From the NCBI RefSeq assembly GCF_000004195.4, contig NC_030680.2, positions 150,726,663 through 150,790,662 of the forward strand: 64,000 nucleotides of DNA, given 5' to 3'. Below the pieces are notes generated by a model. It was not told the origin of the DNA. It did no database searches and saw only the letters and a list, made by a program, of their open reading frames with translations. Made by a program: the position numbers and the translations under genes. Below, in pieces: positions 35,501-50,500 of the stretch (positions are counted from its first letter, which is position 1; each line of letters starts with the position of its first letter). The DNA is from Xenopus tropicalis (taxonomy: Eukaryota; Chordata; Amphibia; Anura; Pipidae).

Positions 35501-38500
35501 TACACTTAAATTGAAAACCCTATGCACTTTAGTGGAATGCTTTATGGGACGGTTAGTACAGCAGCCCTATGGCAGTGTAGGTGTCTGCCTTCTAGGGCTT
35601 TATGGGTAAATATTTGTTTTATTGCCCCCACTAATAGGCTCAGCTGGAGTGGAATATTTGGACAAATGCATAAAACAGGCTCCACCCACCCATCATTTTG
35701 TCATGTGGTATAACTGAATTAGTAAAGGCAAAACAAACCTCTCTATATTATTCCCTTATTAATCCACCCATTTTGTGAGCATTTCCCCACCCCGGGGCCC
35801 TTGCACCTAAGTTTAAGGAAGTGCAGTGTTGGTGCAATAAGGATGTTCTAATAGGAAATGTGGCGCCATTATTTGGAAAGAGGCAATTGCAGATAACCCC
35901 ACACATTCAGGAGATCTGCCCCGAGAAAGTCATTGAGCTGCTGGGAGTCAGATGGTAGTTACACTCGTTTAAGTGGAAATTTGGTATAAATGGGTTAATG
36001 CCATCTGCATCAGGTCTAGTAACTCATAGCAACCAATGGGCAGGGAACATGCTTACATCTGGTTACTATGGGTTACTTGACCTGGAGCAGACATTGTCAA
36101 TACAGGTATAGAACCCGTTATCCAGAATGCTCGGGACCAAGCGTATTCCGGATAAGGGGTATTTCCGTAATTTGGATCTCCATACCTTAAGTCTACTAAA
36201 AAATCAATAAAACATTAATTAAACCCAATGGGATTGTTTTCCATCCAATAATGGGTAATTATATCTTAGTTGGGATCAAGTACAGGTACTGTTTTATTAT
36301 TACAGAGAAAAGGGAATCATTTAAACATTAAATAAACCCAATAGGGCTGTTCTGCCCCAATAAGGGGTAATTATATCTTAGTTGGGATCAAGTACAGGTA
36401 CTGTTTTATTATTACAGAGAAAAGGGAATCATTTAACCATTAAATAAACCCAATAGGGCTGTTCTGCCCCCAATAAGGGGTAATTATATCTTAGTTGGGA
36501 TCAAGTACAGGTACTGTTTTATTATTACAGAGAAAAGGGAATCATTTAACCATTAAATAAACCCAATAGGACTGTTCGGCCCCAATAAGGGGTAATTATA
36601 TCTTAGTTAGGATCAAGTACAGGTACTGTTTTATTATTACAGAGAAAAGGGAATCATTTAACCATTAAATAAACCCAATAGGGCTGTTCTGCCCCAATAA
36701 GGGGTAATTATATCTTAGTTGGGATCAAGTACAGGTACTGTTTTATTATTACAGAGAAAAGGGAATCATTTAACCATGAAATAAACCCAATAGGGCTGTT
36801 CTGCCCCCAATAAGGGGTAATTATATCTTAGTTGGGATCAAGTACAGGTACTGTTTTATTATTACAGAGAAAAGGGAATCATTTAACCATGAAATAAACC
36901 CAATAGGGCTGTTCTGCCCCAATAAAGGGTAATTATATCTTAGTTGGGATCAAGTACAGGTACTGTTTTATTATTAAAGAGAAAAAGGAAATCAGTTTTA
37001 GTATTCTGAATTATTTTATTAAAATGGAGTCTATGGGAGATGGCCTTTCTGTAATTCGGACCTTTCTGGATAACGGGTTTCAGGATAAGGGATCCCATAC
37101 CTGTATTTGTCTTCGCAGACAAGGTTTTCCTTGGTGGTCAAACCTTCCGTCTATGGGTCATCTATTAATTCTAACTCTGCCGGCGGCCCTCCAGCTATTA
37201 CATTTTAACTACCAACTCCCAGTTTGTAAAAAGATCATGCAAAGCTAATTGGAATTAGAAATGACCTGCAGACTGCAGAGATTTCCATGCAGCCATGAAG
37301 CGTGCCTCCATATTAAAGCCCCATTGGCACTAGGGGAGGTGCTGGCGTGGGGGCATCGCAGAGTTACACTGTCACGGTGACTTTGCAGGCAGTGAGCGTT
37401 TGTGTGACATAAATACGGGGTAGAAATGCCGGGAATGTATTATGTGCTGACTAACCCTCACCTCCCCGTCTGAGCTCTGCCCAACAAACAGACTGTGTGT
37501 CTGGCCCAAACAACTCACTCAGCCTGACTTGGCATTTTCTGCCCCAGATTCCCTTTATTCCAGCCATGGAAAAGCTTCATCCCTGCAGGATATGTTTTGT
37601 ACTACAACTCCCAGAAGCCACTGGGTGCCGCTGGCTGCTGTATTCCTTCTTGTCTTCCTGTTCCTCTGAAAAATCCACATTCTGTGAGCCAATCTCCTGG
37701 CGAAATGCTCTTGTGTACATTTCTGTTTTGTAAGTGCAACCACAGGGGGGAAGATGAACAGTTACACAATCCTGACCCACAGAACTGATCCACTGATCCA
37801 CTCACAGAAACAGCACTCACTGTAACCAGAATGTGATCTTATCCTTCAGCCTTGTGCCTTTATGTGGGCACAGAACCCCTCAGTGACTGCTAATATCCTT
37901 ATCATTTACAGTAGGGGGTACATTATCCCTTATAATACATGAGTGATACTCAGAGTTCCCTGTATAACTCAGCCTGCAGCCTTGTGCCTTTATATGGGGG
38001 GGCACAGAACCCCTCAGTGACTGCTAATATCCTTATCATTTACAGTAGGGGGTACATTATCCCTTATAATACATGAGTGATACTCAGAGTTCCCTGTATA
38101 ACTCAGCCTGCAGCCTTGTGCCTTTATATGGGCACAGAACCCCTCAGTGACTGCTAATATCCTTATCATTTACAGTAGGGGGTACATTATCCCTTATAAT
38201 ACATGAGTGATACTCAGAGTTCCCTGTATAACTCAGCCTGCAGCCTTGTGCCTTTATATGGGGGGCACAGAACCCCTCAGTGACTGCTAATATCCTTATC
38301 ATTTACAGTAGGGGGTACATTATCCCTTATAATACATGAGTGATACTCAGAATTCCCTGTATAACTCATCCTTCAGCCTTGTGCCTTTATATGGGGGGCA
38401 CAGAACCCCTCAGTGACTGCTAATATCCTTATCATTTACAGTAGGGGGTACATTATCCCTTATAATACATGAGTGATACTCAGAGTTCCCTGTATAACTC

Positions 38501-41500
38501 AGCCTGCAGCCTTGTGCCTTTATATGGGGGGCACAGAACCCCTCAGTGACTGCTAATATCCTTATCATTTACAGTAGGGGGTACATTATCCCTTATAATA
38601 CATGAGTGATACTCAGAGTTCCCTGTATAACTCAGCCTGCAGCCTTGTGCCTTTATATGGGGGGCACAGAACCCCTCAGTGACTGCTAATATCCTTATCA
38701 TTTACAGTAGGGGGTACATTATCCCTTATAATACATGAGTGATACTCAGAGTTCCCTGTATAACTCAGCCTGCAGCCTTGTGCCTTTATATGGGCACAGA
38801 ACCCCTCAGTGACTGCTAATATCCTTATCATTTACAGTAGGGGGTACATTATCCCTTATAATACATGAGTGATACTCAGAGTTCCCTGTATAACTCAGCC
38901 TGCAGCCTTGTGCCTTTATATGGGGGGCACAGAACCCCTCAGTGACTGCTAATATCCTTATCATTTACAGTAGGGGGTACAGTATCCCTTATAATACATG
39001 AGTGATACTCAGAGTTCCCTGTATAACTCAGCCTGCAGCCTTGTGCCTTTATATGGGGGGCACAGAACCCCTCAGTGACTGCTAATATCCTTATCATTTA
39101 CAGTAGGGGGTACATTATCCCTTATAATACATGAGTGATACTCAGAGTTCCCTGTATAACTCAGCCTGCAGCCTTGTGCCTTTATATGGGGGGCACAGAA
39201 CCCCTCAGTGACTGCTAATATCCTTATCATTTACAGTAGGGGGTACGTTATCCCTTATAATACATGAGTGATACTCAGAGTTCCCTGTATAACTCAGCCT
39301 GCAGCCTTGTGCCTTTATATGGGCACAGAGCCCCTCAACTTACCCAGATAAGATCTGAGTGCAAGCTCTATGATCCAGGATTTGATTAGCATGAATGAAT
39401 TATCCCTATTAATTACAATTTGCCATTTTTGTAACAATGACTTGCCCTTTAGTTGCTGCAGTAATGCCATTGCCCTGCTCGCTGTTTCAGGTTGTTAGAC
39501 TTTAGGTGGAAGAAGGAGCGCGGGAGACGCCTAGGAGACGGCGGATAAGTATGAATGGAGTTTGCGGGACTTGGAATGATTAAAACCCGCATGCGGAATT
39601 CCTCCACTAATATCTGTGTAACTGAATTAACACACGTGTCCGTGTCCTGGGAACTAATGTTTTATTCCATAAATACCCCGAGCATGCGTGTTCTCTCCGT
39701 GCCGATCTGCCCCTGTCCGTAGCCATTCTGGGCATGCCATTGTGCCGTGATTTTACCTCCCTCAGGAATTTGCATTGGCTGTTGGCTACTGGGCATGCTC
39801 AGTTCTTCTCAATGCAGATTACCAAACACGCCCTCCAGTCTAGCAGTAAATTAAGAGACGGCTGCTTCACTGATGATGTGTCAGAGGGGAAAATGGCCGC
39901 CGGACGAAAGCTGCTATTTGCCTTAGGAAAATGGGATGGTGCTGGCGTATGAGGGGATATATTCAGTGCAAATTATACTAATATAATTGGGAAAGATGTG
40001 CCCAACTTATACACATGGTAAATGTAAGGTTTACATGGCCTTTAAATACTGAGATGATCTATTTAAATGGGCCACCGGGAGCCACATCAGCCAAGATCCA
40101 GTTTGTTTCCTCTTGTGCCAGAAGATCTGATTTTTCAAGGCTTTCCAGAGAAGATGGCTGAACTCACAAAGAGAAGCTTTCCCTTGAAAAGTGCAGCCAC
40201 AAAGTGCAAAAGTCCATTCCAAGTGCAGAGGGGCCCATCTTGAGTCACCTAGAACGTTTGAGTGGTACAGAACGCGTGTCACTTATTGTTATTTTTGCAC
40301 ACTTGGGGAGCAAGCATTGGGGTGTTTGTATGCAATTATTTCTACTCACCTGTGGAAATCCATTCCTGGAAAACTCCCGGTGGGTCCAGGAGTCAGTGGG
40401 CCCTCCTGCTCCTGACCATTTGGCCTGTTTCATGGTCATTCCCTATTTCTGAATGGGAACAAAGAGGAGAACTAGATGGAAGGATAGATGCTCCCATGGA
40501 GATACAAGAGACTAGGAGAATAAAGAGGTTGGGTGGGGAAAGGAGGAAAAATAGTTAGGAGAGTGGGCCTAGGGTCTAAGGTTTTCTGGTGGGCCCCAGG
40601 GGTCCTAGTCCGACATTGCCCCCAGGCCAACAGAACAGGCACACCGGGTGCAATCAGATGCGGCTACTTTCCTCATACAGCTACTGACCCCCATTGCTAG
40701 CACTTGTTCATGTGATCTGGAACGTGATCTAGGGCAAGTAGCATGTGGGTGTGCCGTGGCCCTTATCTATCGACCTGATTGCAAACTCACTAACCCTGGC
40801 CCTCAGTCGATAGTGAAGGTGGGGCAGATGCCTGGTGTGTGCCAGCATGTTCATGTGACCAGACTATACCCAGACCTGGTCCAAACCAAATACCCAGCAC
40901 CAAATCGTACCCTTCAAACTCGCTCATAATACTCTGTGTTTGGCTTGTAGGCACCCCACATCATGTTGCAGCTCAGCAGAGATCATGTCTGTCCTGTTTT
41001 TCCATACCATGAGGTACAAACCCCTGGACCCCCGGAACCCCAACAATGACCGCTTTGTGATGTCCAAGGTAAGATACAAGTAATAAGCACAGGGTTAGAT
41101 TTGGCCATGTCTGATAGTGGGGTTGGGGGGGAAACATTTTATATAAAGCCACCCAAAGGCCCCCCACCTAAAGCTAGGCCGATATCAGGGTGGTAGCCAG
41201 TAAGGCACCATTTTGGGTGTTAGAGTGAGACAGAAGTACTGAGCTTTAACAGCAAATCATTGATCCCAATGCCCATTTCGAGCAGGAACGAATGCTTTGG
41301 GGAGTTTTTAAAGGAGAACTAAAGCCTTACTAAAGAAGTAGGGCAGAAATGTTGTACATTATGTTTTGGGGTGCTGTACTAGCCCAAGGCAACCCCAGCT
41401 CTGTAGCTGCGGCACAGAAGATATTTGCCCATCCATAGTTGTTATAAATGTATTTAAAAACCTGAGCTGTCAATCATATATTGATATAATCAATATATAT

Positions 41501-44500
41501 ATTTGTCAATATAAGATTGACAGCTCAGGTTTTACAATTACAATTACTTTTATTTTCCATTCAGCACTTCCTAGATATCACCTAGATGGCAAATGCATAT
41601 GATTTGGGGGTGAAACAAAGCTCACCTTAATAACAGTGTTGACAACCCCTAGACTATCCCATCCGCTGCCCACGGCATACTGAGCACGTGCAGTGTCACT
41701 GACACTTCTAACAGAATCCAAGATGGGGAGCTGCTGTCCACAAGGATTGGACCAGTAGTTCTTTAGAGACGCTGAACCTTTAGGCTGGTGTAGAAAGTCC
41801 AGTATATAAAATATGGCATTTCTAGACAAGTTAACAAGGGGGTATTACAAGATTAGGTGTGGGAATCTCATTGGTGTTTTGGGTTCCTGCAGCCAGACTG
41901 GGCCTCTCTGTTTATATTGTGTCTATGGAGCTCGGGATGTGTGGGAAACACCGCATTGTATGTCTGTTTCTCGTTTCAGGGTCACGCTGCGCCCATTCTC
42001 TACGCCGCTTGGGCCGAGGCCGGGTTTGTGAAGGAAGCGGAGCTACTGAATTTAAGGAAACTGGACTCCATTCTGGAAGGACACCCTGTGCCTGTTAGTA
42101 CCTAAAAGCTTACACTCCATGGGAGCAGCCATACTGTCAGTTCTGCCCCCAATAAGGGGTAATTATATCTTAGTTGGGATCAAGTACAGGTACTGTTTTA
42201 TTATTACAGAGAAAAGGGAATCATTTAACCATGAAATAAACCCAATAGGGCTGTTCTGCCCCAATAAGGGGTAATTATATCTTAGTTGGGATCAAGTACA
42301 GGTACTGTTTTATTATTACAGAGAAAAGGGAATCATTTAACCATTAAATAAACCCAATAGGGCTGTTCTGCCCCAATAAGGGGTAATTATATCTTAGTTG
42401 GGATCAAGTACAGGTACTGTTTTATTATTACAGAGAAAAGGGAATCATTTAACCATTAAATAAACCCATTAGGGCTGTTCTGCCCCAATAAGGGGTAATT
42501 ATATCTTAGTTGGGATCAAGTACAGGTACTGTTTTATTATTACAGAGAAAAGGGAATCATTTAACCATTAAATAAACCCATTAGGGCTGTTCTGCCCCAA
42601 TAAGGGGTAATTATATCTTAGTTGGGATCAAGTACAGGTACTGTTTTATTATTACAGAGAAAAGGGAATCATTTAACCATTAAATAAACCCAATAGGGCT
42701 GTTCTGCCCCAATAAGGGGTAATTATATCTTAGTTGGGATCAAGTACAGGTACTGTTTTATTATTACAGAGAAAAGGGAATCATTTAACCATTAAATAAA
42801 CCCATTAGGGCTGTTCTGCCCCAATAAGGGGTAATTATATCTTAGTTGGGATCAAGTACAGGTACTGTTTTATTATTACAGAGAAAAGGGAATCATTTAA
42901 CCAGTAAATAAACCCAATAGGGCTGTTCTGCCCCAATAAGGGGTAATTATATCTTAGTTGGGATCAAGTACAGGTACTGTTTTATTATTACAGAGAAAAG
43001 GGAATCATTTAACCATTAAATAAACCCAATAGGACTGTTCTGCCCCCAATAAGGGGTAATTATATCTTAGTTGGGATCAAGTACAGATATGTGCGACTTT
43101 CACATTTAGCATCAAATTAAGTGCTGAATGCAGATATTTCCAATGAGGAGAAAAATAAATTGCTGTATTCTTATAGTCGGACCATTTGTATTTTGGGTGC
43201 ATTGTCTCTTGCAGATTGGGGAGTCGTATTTCACTCTTTGATGGAGAAAATCAGCGCTTTGTTATTTTCGGCACATTCACTGTATAATGCAATTGTTATA
43301 TAATAATAGAATAATACACAGCCCCCTTGCTTCCCAGCTCCTTGAGCCAAAGATAGTGGGGGGGGGGGGGGGGGAAGTAAAGCAAAACAGTTCCTGATAG
43401 CTTTTAATATGATGCAGAGAGTAATATTCTGAGACAATTTGCAATTGGTCTTTTTTTTTAATTATTTTACTTTTTTGTTCAGCAACTCTAGAATTTCAGC
43501 AGCTATCTGGTTGCTAGGGTTCAAATTACCTTAGCAACCAATTAAAGTATCCGTAACAAATGTATAAAGTGTTTGAATTCTGTGCAAAGAACTGCACCTT
43601 GGGATGCAACCCGCTGAGGAATGCTCACATTTATTAGACTTTGCCCCTGGCTTTGTAAATGGTGCCTAACAAGCAGTATTTTGCACCCCCTTTGCCTAGT
43701 CGGAAGGTGCACACTCCCTCCCGGGGTATCAGTATAATGGGCGCGGCACCTCATTCAACCAACTGATAAGGAATTTATGTCAATACACATTATATTTGTA
43801 TATATCACAGAGGGCAGCTTTATATATTATACATTTAGATTAACTGTTAGTATGATGCAGACTATTTGCAGCTGGTCTTTTTCGTTCAGTTGCTCTCTGG
43901 TTGCTAGGGTTCAGTATACCTTAGCAACCAGTCAGTGGAGTGAAATTTAGCTTTTTACGTTGTAGAAACAAGAGTTTGTGGATGTGGCAACGGGATCTCT
44001 GGGGCAGGGGCTCGGCGCTGCCTGCGGCATGGCGTACACCGGCAAATTCTTCGACAAAGCCAGGTAATGTTTCAACTTGTTCCTATGTCGGAGTTCGGCC
44101 CCAGATCTCTCATGAGTGCAATGGAAATTTTCCAATTAATCATTTTTTTTTCCCTTTCTGTTCTGTTGCTCTCTCTCCAGTCTGTAGCACTTTCTGTTGA
44201 ACTATAACTCTCAGCCTCCTTTGCAAGACTTTGGAGGTTGTAAAAAATGTGATTTCCCAGTAACTTGCTATGACTGCGCACGTGCAGTGCATTGTGGGAA
44301 CGGGCTCTTGTTGCCCCCACCATCCAGTGTTTGCATTAAGAAATCTGTGGAGCCTCTACTTACTAAATAGTCTCTGTTTCAGCTCAATCTTTGTTGGTTC
44401 AGCCCGACCAGTACCTAAGTTATGCTAATGTCTGGCTGTTTATATGATCTGCACTGCTGGTTCAGACTCCTGAGATATTGTAGCAGAAGCCCTGCTGCCC

Positions 44501-47500
44501 TGATGTTGCTGGGTTAAAACACTGTGCAGTGACAGGTGGTTTCCATTCATAAAAATGGCTACACAGATGGGTACAGATCCGGCCCAAGTCACTAATATGC
44601 AATGGCCATCCCTTTAACCCTTGATTTAACCATTATGCTGTTTCCAGCCCCCATACAGTTCCTATGTACCTAGAAGGGCAAAATAAATGAATACGGCCAA
44701 CTGAAATGTTACCTACAACAGGTTGATCTTTAACATACTAAAAGTTTATGTTAGGATGAACTTTCCCTTTAGTATTCAGTTCTGCAGCTAATGTGGAACT
44801 AAAACTGCTGGCAGGTTGCTAGGTCCAACTGCCCTAGCAACCAGGCAGCGTTTTGGCCATTTGCAGGCCAAACATGAGTGAAAGATAAATCCCCACAAAT
44901 AATTAGGGATGCACCCGGGGTGGGTTCGGCTGAACCCAAAAAAGTGGGTTCAGTGCATCCCCACAAATAATCAGTATCAATCAAGCTTCACAGTCATGCT
45001 GGGTACTGGGGTCATGTGATGCAAGTGAATGATTACAAAACCGCAAAAAAAATCTTCAAATGCAGACCAACCGCAAAGCTGAATTTTTCTTGTTTTTGAG
45101 AAAGTTTTGGGGTTGCCCTTTGTTCTAACTGCCATTTGTGAACATTGCGCAGCTACCGGGTGTTCTGCCTCCTGGGGGACGGAGAGGTCTCAGAAGGCTC
45201 AGTGTGGGAGGCCATGGCCTTTGCTGGATTTTACAAGCTCGACAACCTCGTTGCCATCTTTGACGTCAACCGTCTCGGGCAGAGCGACCCGGCGCCTCTC
45301 CAGCACAAAGTCGAAGTCTACCAGAAACGCTGCGAAGCCTTCGGGTAGGTGTATATACATGTGGGGGCAGGGAATCAGCTTTGGGGCAGAATTCAGGGAC
45401 GGGGTAAGATGTTGGGCTGAATTATAGTTGGGTATATGGGGGCAGAATTCAGGCACGGGGTGAGATGTTGGGCCGAATTATAGTTGGGTATATGGGGGCA
45501 GAATTCAGGCACGGGGTGAGATGTTGGGCTGAATTATAGTTGGGTATATGGGGGCAGAATTCAGGCACGGGGTGAGATGTTGGGCCGAATTATAGTTGGG
45601 TATATGGGGGCAGAATTCAGGCACGGGGTGAGATGTTGGGCCGAATTATAGTTGGGTATATGGGGGCAGAATTTAGGCACGGGGTGAGATGTTGGGCCGA
45701 ATTATAGTTGGGTAAATGGGGGCAGAATTCAGGCACAGGGTGAGATGTTGGGCCGAATTAGAGTTGGGTATATGGGGGCAGAATTTAGGCACGGGGTGAG
45801 ATGTTGGGCCGAATTATAGTTGGGTATATGGGGGCAGAATTTAGGCACGGGGTGAGATGTTGGGCCGAATTATAGTTGGGTAAATGGGGGCAGAATTCAG
45901 GCACGGGGTGAGATGTTGGGCCGAATTAGAGTTGGGTATATGGGGGCAGAATTTAGGCACGGGGTGAGATGTTGGGCCGAATTATAGTTGGGTAAATGGG
46001 GGCAGAATTCAGGCACGGGGTGAGATGTTGGGCCGAATTAGAGTTGGGTATATGGGGGCAGAATTCAGGCACGGGGTGAGATGTTGGGCCGAATTATAGT
46101 TGGGTATATGGGGGCAGAATTCAGGCACGGGGTGAGATGTTGGGCTGAATTATAGTTGGGTATATGGGGGCAGAATTCAGGCACGGGGTGAGATGTTGGG
46201 CCGAATTATAGTTGGGTATATGGGGGCAGAATTCAGGCACGGGGTGAGATGTTGGGCCGAATTATAGTTGGGTATATGGGGGCAGAATTCAGGCACGGGG
46301 TGAGATGTTGGGCCGAATTATAGTTGGGTAAATGGGGGCAGAATTCAGGCACGGGGTGAGATGTTGGGCCGAATTAGAGTTGGGTATATGGGGGCAGAAT
46401 TCAGGCACGGGGTGAGATGTTGGGCCGAATTATAGTTGGGTATATGGGGGCAGAATTCAGGCACGGGGTGAGATGTTGGGCCGAATTATAGTTGGGTATA
46501 TGGGGGCAGAATTTAGGCACGGAGTGAGATGTTGGGCCGAATTATAGTTGGGTAAATGGGGACAGAATTCAGGCACGGGGTGAGATGTTGGGCCGAATTA
46601 GAGTTGGGTATATGGGGCAGAATTCAGGCACGGGGTGAGATGTTGGGCCGAATTAGAGTTGGGTATATGGGGCAGAATTCAGGCACGGGGTGAGATGTTG
46701 GGCCGAATTATAGTTGGGTATATGGGGGCAGAATTCAGGCACGGGGTGAGATGTTGGGCTGAATTATAGTTGGGTATATGGGGGCAGAATTCAGGCACGG
46801 GGTGAGATGTTGGGCCGAATTATAGTTGGGTAAATGGGGGCAGAATTCAGGCACGGGGTGAGATGTTGGGCCGAATTAGAGTTGGGTATATGGGGGCAGA
46901 ATTTCAGGCACGGGGTGAGATGTTGGGCTGAATTATAGTTGGGTATATGGGGGCAGAGTTCAGGCACGGGGTGAGATGTTGGGCTGAATTATAGTTGGGT
47001 ATATGGGGGCAGAATTCAGGGACGGGGTAAGATGTTGGGCTGAATTATAGTTGGGTATATGGGGGCAGAATTCAGGCACGGGGTGAGATGTTGGGCTGAA
47101 TTATAGTTGGGTATATGGGGGCAGAATTCAGGCACGGGGTGAGATGTTGGGCTGAATTATAGTTGGGTATATGGGGGCAGAATTCAGGCACGGGGTGAGA
47201 TGTTGGGCTGAATTATAGTTGGGTATATGGGGGCAGAATTCAGGCACGGGGTGAGATGTTGGGCTGAATTATAGTTGGGTATATGGGGCAGGATCAGACA
47301 CTTTCTCCGCTTGGGTGACCGGGTGTCCTTGCATAATGACCCCCCCAGGTGGCACAGTGTTGTGGTCGATGGACACAGTGTGGAAGAGTTGTGCAAGGCT
47401 TTCTGTCATGTCAAGAACCAACCAACTGCCATCATTGCCAAGACGTTTAAGGGCAAAGGGATTTCAGGTAAGTGTCACCCTAACTCTCTAGCCCTGCCCC

Positions 47501-50500
47501 TTCAGTCTCGCCAGGCACCCAAAAAGCTGTTATTCATTGCCCTTTCACTACTCTTGCCCTTACTTTATACTTTTAGGGTAATGGTCCAAAACTTTACTCA
47601 GCTCTTGCTGAACTACAAATCCCAGAATAATGTAACATATAATGAAGGGTGAGGCATGCTGGGAGCTGTAGTCCAGCAACATCAGAGGTGTATTCTTAAA
47701 GCAATATTGCGCAGTAAAACTTGTCCCCAAATCCCCAGGGCCAGCGGCTACATTAATATGCAAGAAATCCCCCAATGAGAATCCCAGCTGATCTGTGTAT
47801 TTCTTGCTCTCTGTTCCTGCAATTGGAGTTGGGAGCAATAAGCACAGTTTCCCAGCACTGAACAAGTCTGTCCCTTTATCCCCATGTCTGATTCCTGTGG
47901 AACATAATGAAGAAAAAATTGACATAATTATCTCTATATGTAAGGTACCAGCAAGATGGCTGACACAGTGCTGGGAATCAGCATTCTCATTGGTCTTTTC
48001 TTTTGCATTTATAATGAGATTTTTGGTCATTGGGGAATTTCCTTGCATCTACTGTATAATTATGTTTTTTGGCAACTTCTATAGCCACCAGGGGGCGCAG
48101 TGGGGCAGCGTTATGGTTGGGTAGTTGCACTGTTTGCTGCAGTCGTGGGTCAGGTGATATCGCAAATGCTGATTGGTTCAGTTCCATTGGTGTCATGTGC
48201 TTGCAGGGGTGGAGGATAAAGAGAACTGGCACGGGAAGCCCCTCCCCAAAGACTTGGCTGAGCAGTCCATTAAAGAGATTGAAGGAAAGATCAAAAGCAA
48301 CAAGAAACTGACCCCCACCCTCCCGGTGGAAGATGCCCCAGCCGTATGCATCAAAAACATCAAGATGCCATCACCCCCAGGATACAAGTTGGGGGAGAAG
48401 GTGAGTGAGGAATGATGGGAAACTGAATAGCTAAGTGTTGGGAAGGGAAAGCCGGCCATACACGGGCCAATCTGAGCCAACCTCCCCAGACTGAGCTTAT
48501 AAACCTGTGTATGGGGGCTCCAGTCGGCCATATTGATCAGGCAGGTTGGCAAATCTCATTGGGTGATGGGTCTGTTGGATCCTGTTGGCCCAATGTGGCA
48601 AATGAGTGGACTCAATGAACCAATGTTGTGGCCAAATCAGAAATATCCAATCACCGGCCTCCGGGCCCCGGAGCCATATGGAAACAAATACCTTATTTCT
48701 ACTTATAATGCACAGAAGGTTCCTTTATGTGCTACTAATCTAGTGATATTTCCCCTCTCGCTAACAGATGGCAACCCGCAAAGCTTACGGACTGGCGCTC
48801 GCCAAGATGGGCCACGCCAACGACCGAGTCATCGCTCTGGACGGGGACACGAAAAATTCCACTTTTGCAGAACTGTTCAAGAAAGAGCATCCGGATCGCT
48901 ACATCGAATGCTACATTGCTGAGCAGAACATGGTAATCATGCAACAGTTGCACCACAGTCTCAGTTACCCTCTGATAGGCCCATTTATAGTTACAGGACT
49001 GCTGCCTGGAGAAGCCTTTGACTGATTTATAATAATCTATTTCTAATATACAGTTTGTTAATTTCTCTATGGGACCAAACTGTAAATTATATCCTTATAA
49101 ACAGTGCTTAGTGATGTCATCAGTTATAATTGGAGCTTAGTGATGTAATTTCTGTCACATGACTGAAACTTGTATATTATAATAAATAAAGTAAAATATA
49201 GGGCACTTTATTCACTATATATTATCCCTATATGTTACAATAGGGGGTACTTTATTCACTATATATTATAAGGAACTCCTCGGGGGCTTATAATATCCCT
49301 ATATGTTACAATAGGGGGCACTTTATTCACTATATATTATAAGGAACTCCTCGGGGGCTTATAATATCCCTATATGTTACAATAGGGGGCACTTTATTCA
49401 CTATATATTATAAGGAACCCCTCGGGGGCTTATAATATCCCTATATGTTACAATAGGGGGCACTTTATTCACTATATATTATAAGGAACTCCTCGGGGAC
49501 TTATAATATCCCTATATGTTACAATAGGGGGCACTTTATTCACTATATATTATAAGGAACTCCTCGGGGGCTTATAATATCCCTATATGTTACAATAGGG
49601 GGCACTTTATTCACTATATATTATAAGGAACTCCTCGGGGCTTATAATATCCCTATATGTTACAATAGGGGGCACTTTATTCACTATATATTATAAGGAA
49701 CTCCTCGGGGACTTATAATATCCCTATATGTTACAATAGGGGGCACTTTATTCACTATATATTATAAGGAACTCCTCGGGGGCTTATAATATCCCTATAT
49801 GTTACAATAGGGGGCACTTTATTCACTATATATTATAAGGAACTCCTCGGGGGCTTATAATATCCCTATATGTTACAATACGGGGTACTTTATTCACTAT
49901 ATATTATAAGGAACTCCTCGGGGGCTTATAATATCCCTATATGTTACAATAGGGGGCACTTTATTCCCTATATATTATAAGGAACCCCTCGGGGGCTTAT
50001 AATATCCCTATATGTTACAATAGGGGGCACTTTATTCACTATATAATATATAATTTAGGGCCCCAGTTATTTTAGGATGAGAAAGTTACAGGCAGAGTAG
50101 CCATTGGTTAGAGCAGCACCTGTGACTGTGGGCTGCTGGGAGTTGAAGACTCCCTGCCTTAGAATATGAGGAGTTTCCCAGAATCCAACCATATGCTTTC
50201 CTGCAGGTCAGCGTTGCCGTTGGCTCCACCACACGAGACCGCACTGTGGCCTTTGCCAGTGCCTTTGCCACGTTCTTCACCAGAGCCTTCGACCAGATCC
50301 GGATGGCGGCCATATCTGAGAGCAACATCAACCTGTGCGGCTCCCACTGCGGTGTCTCCATAGGTGGGTTTTGATTGGTTTCTGTTATCTGTGGCTCCTC
50401 CCATTATGCTAATCCCTCTCGTCCACCCCAACATCACTTGTGTGTCTTTCTGGAAAAGCAGCGAGAACCATTTAGTCCTATGGGGGCTTAGACTAGTAGG

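Noticed and set aside
47560..48048. 162-codon minus-strand frame in tkt intron 6
   Set aside because: It lies in an interspersed repeat whose other copy (25515-26023) has different frame breaks.
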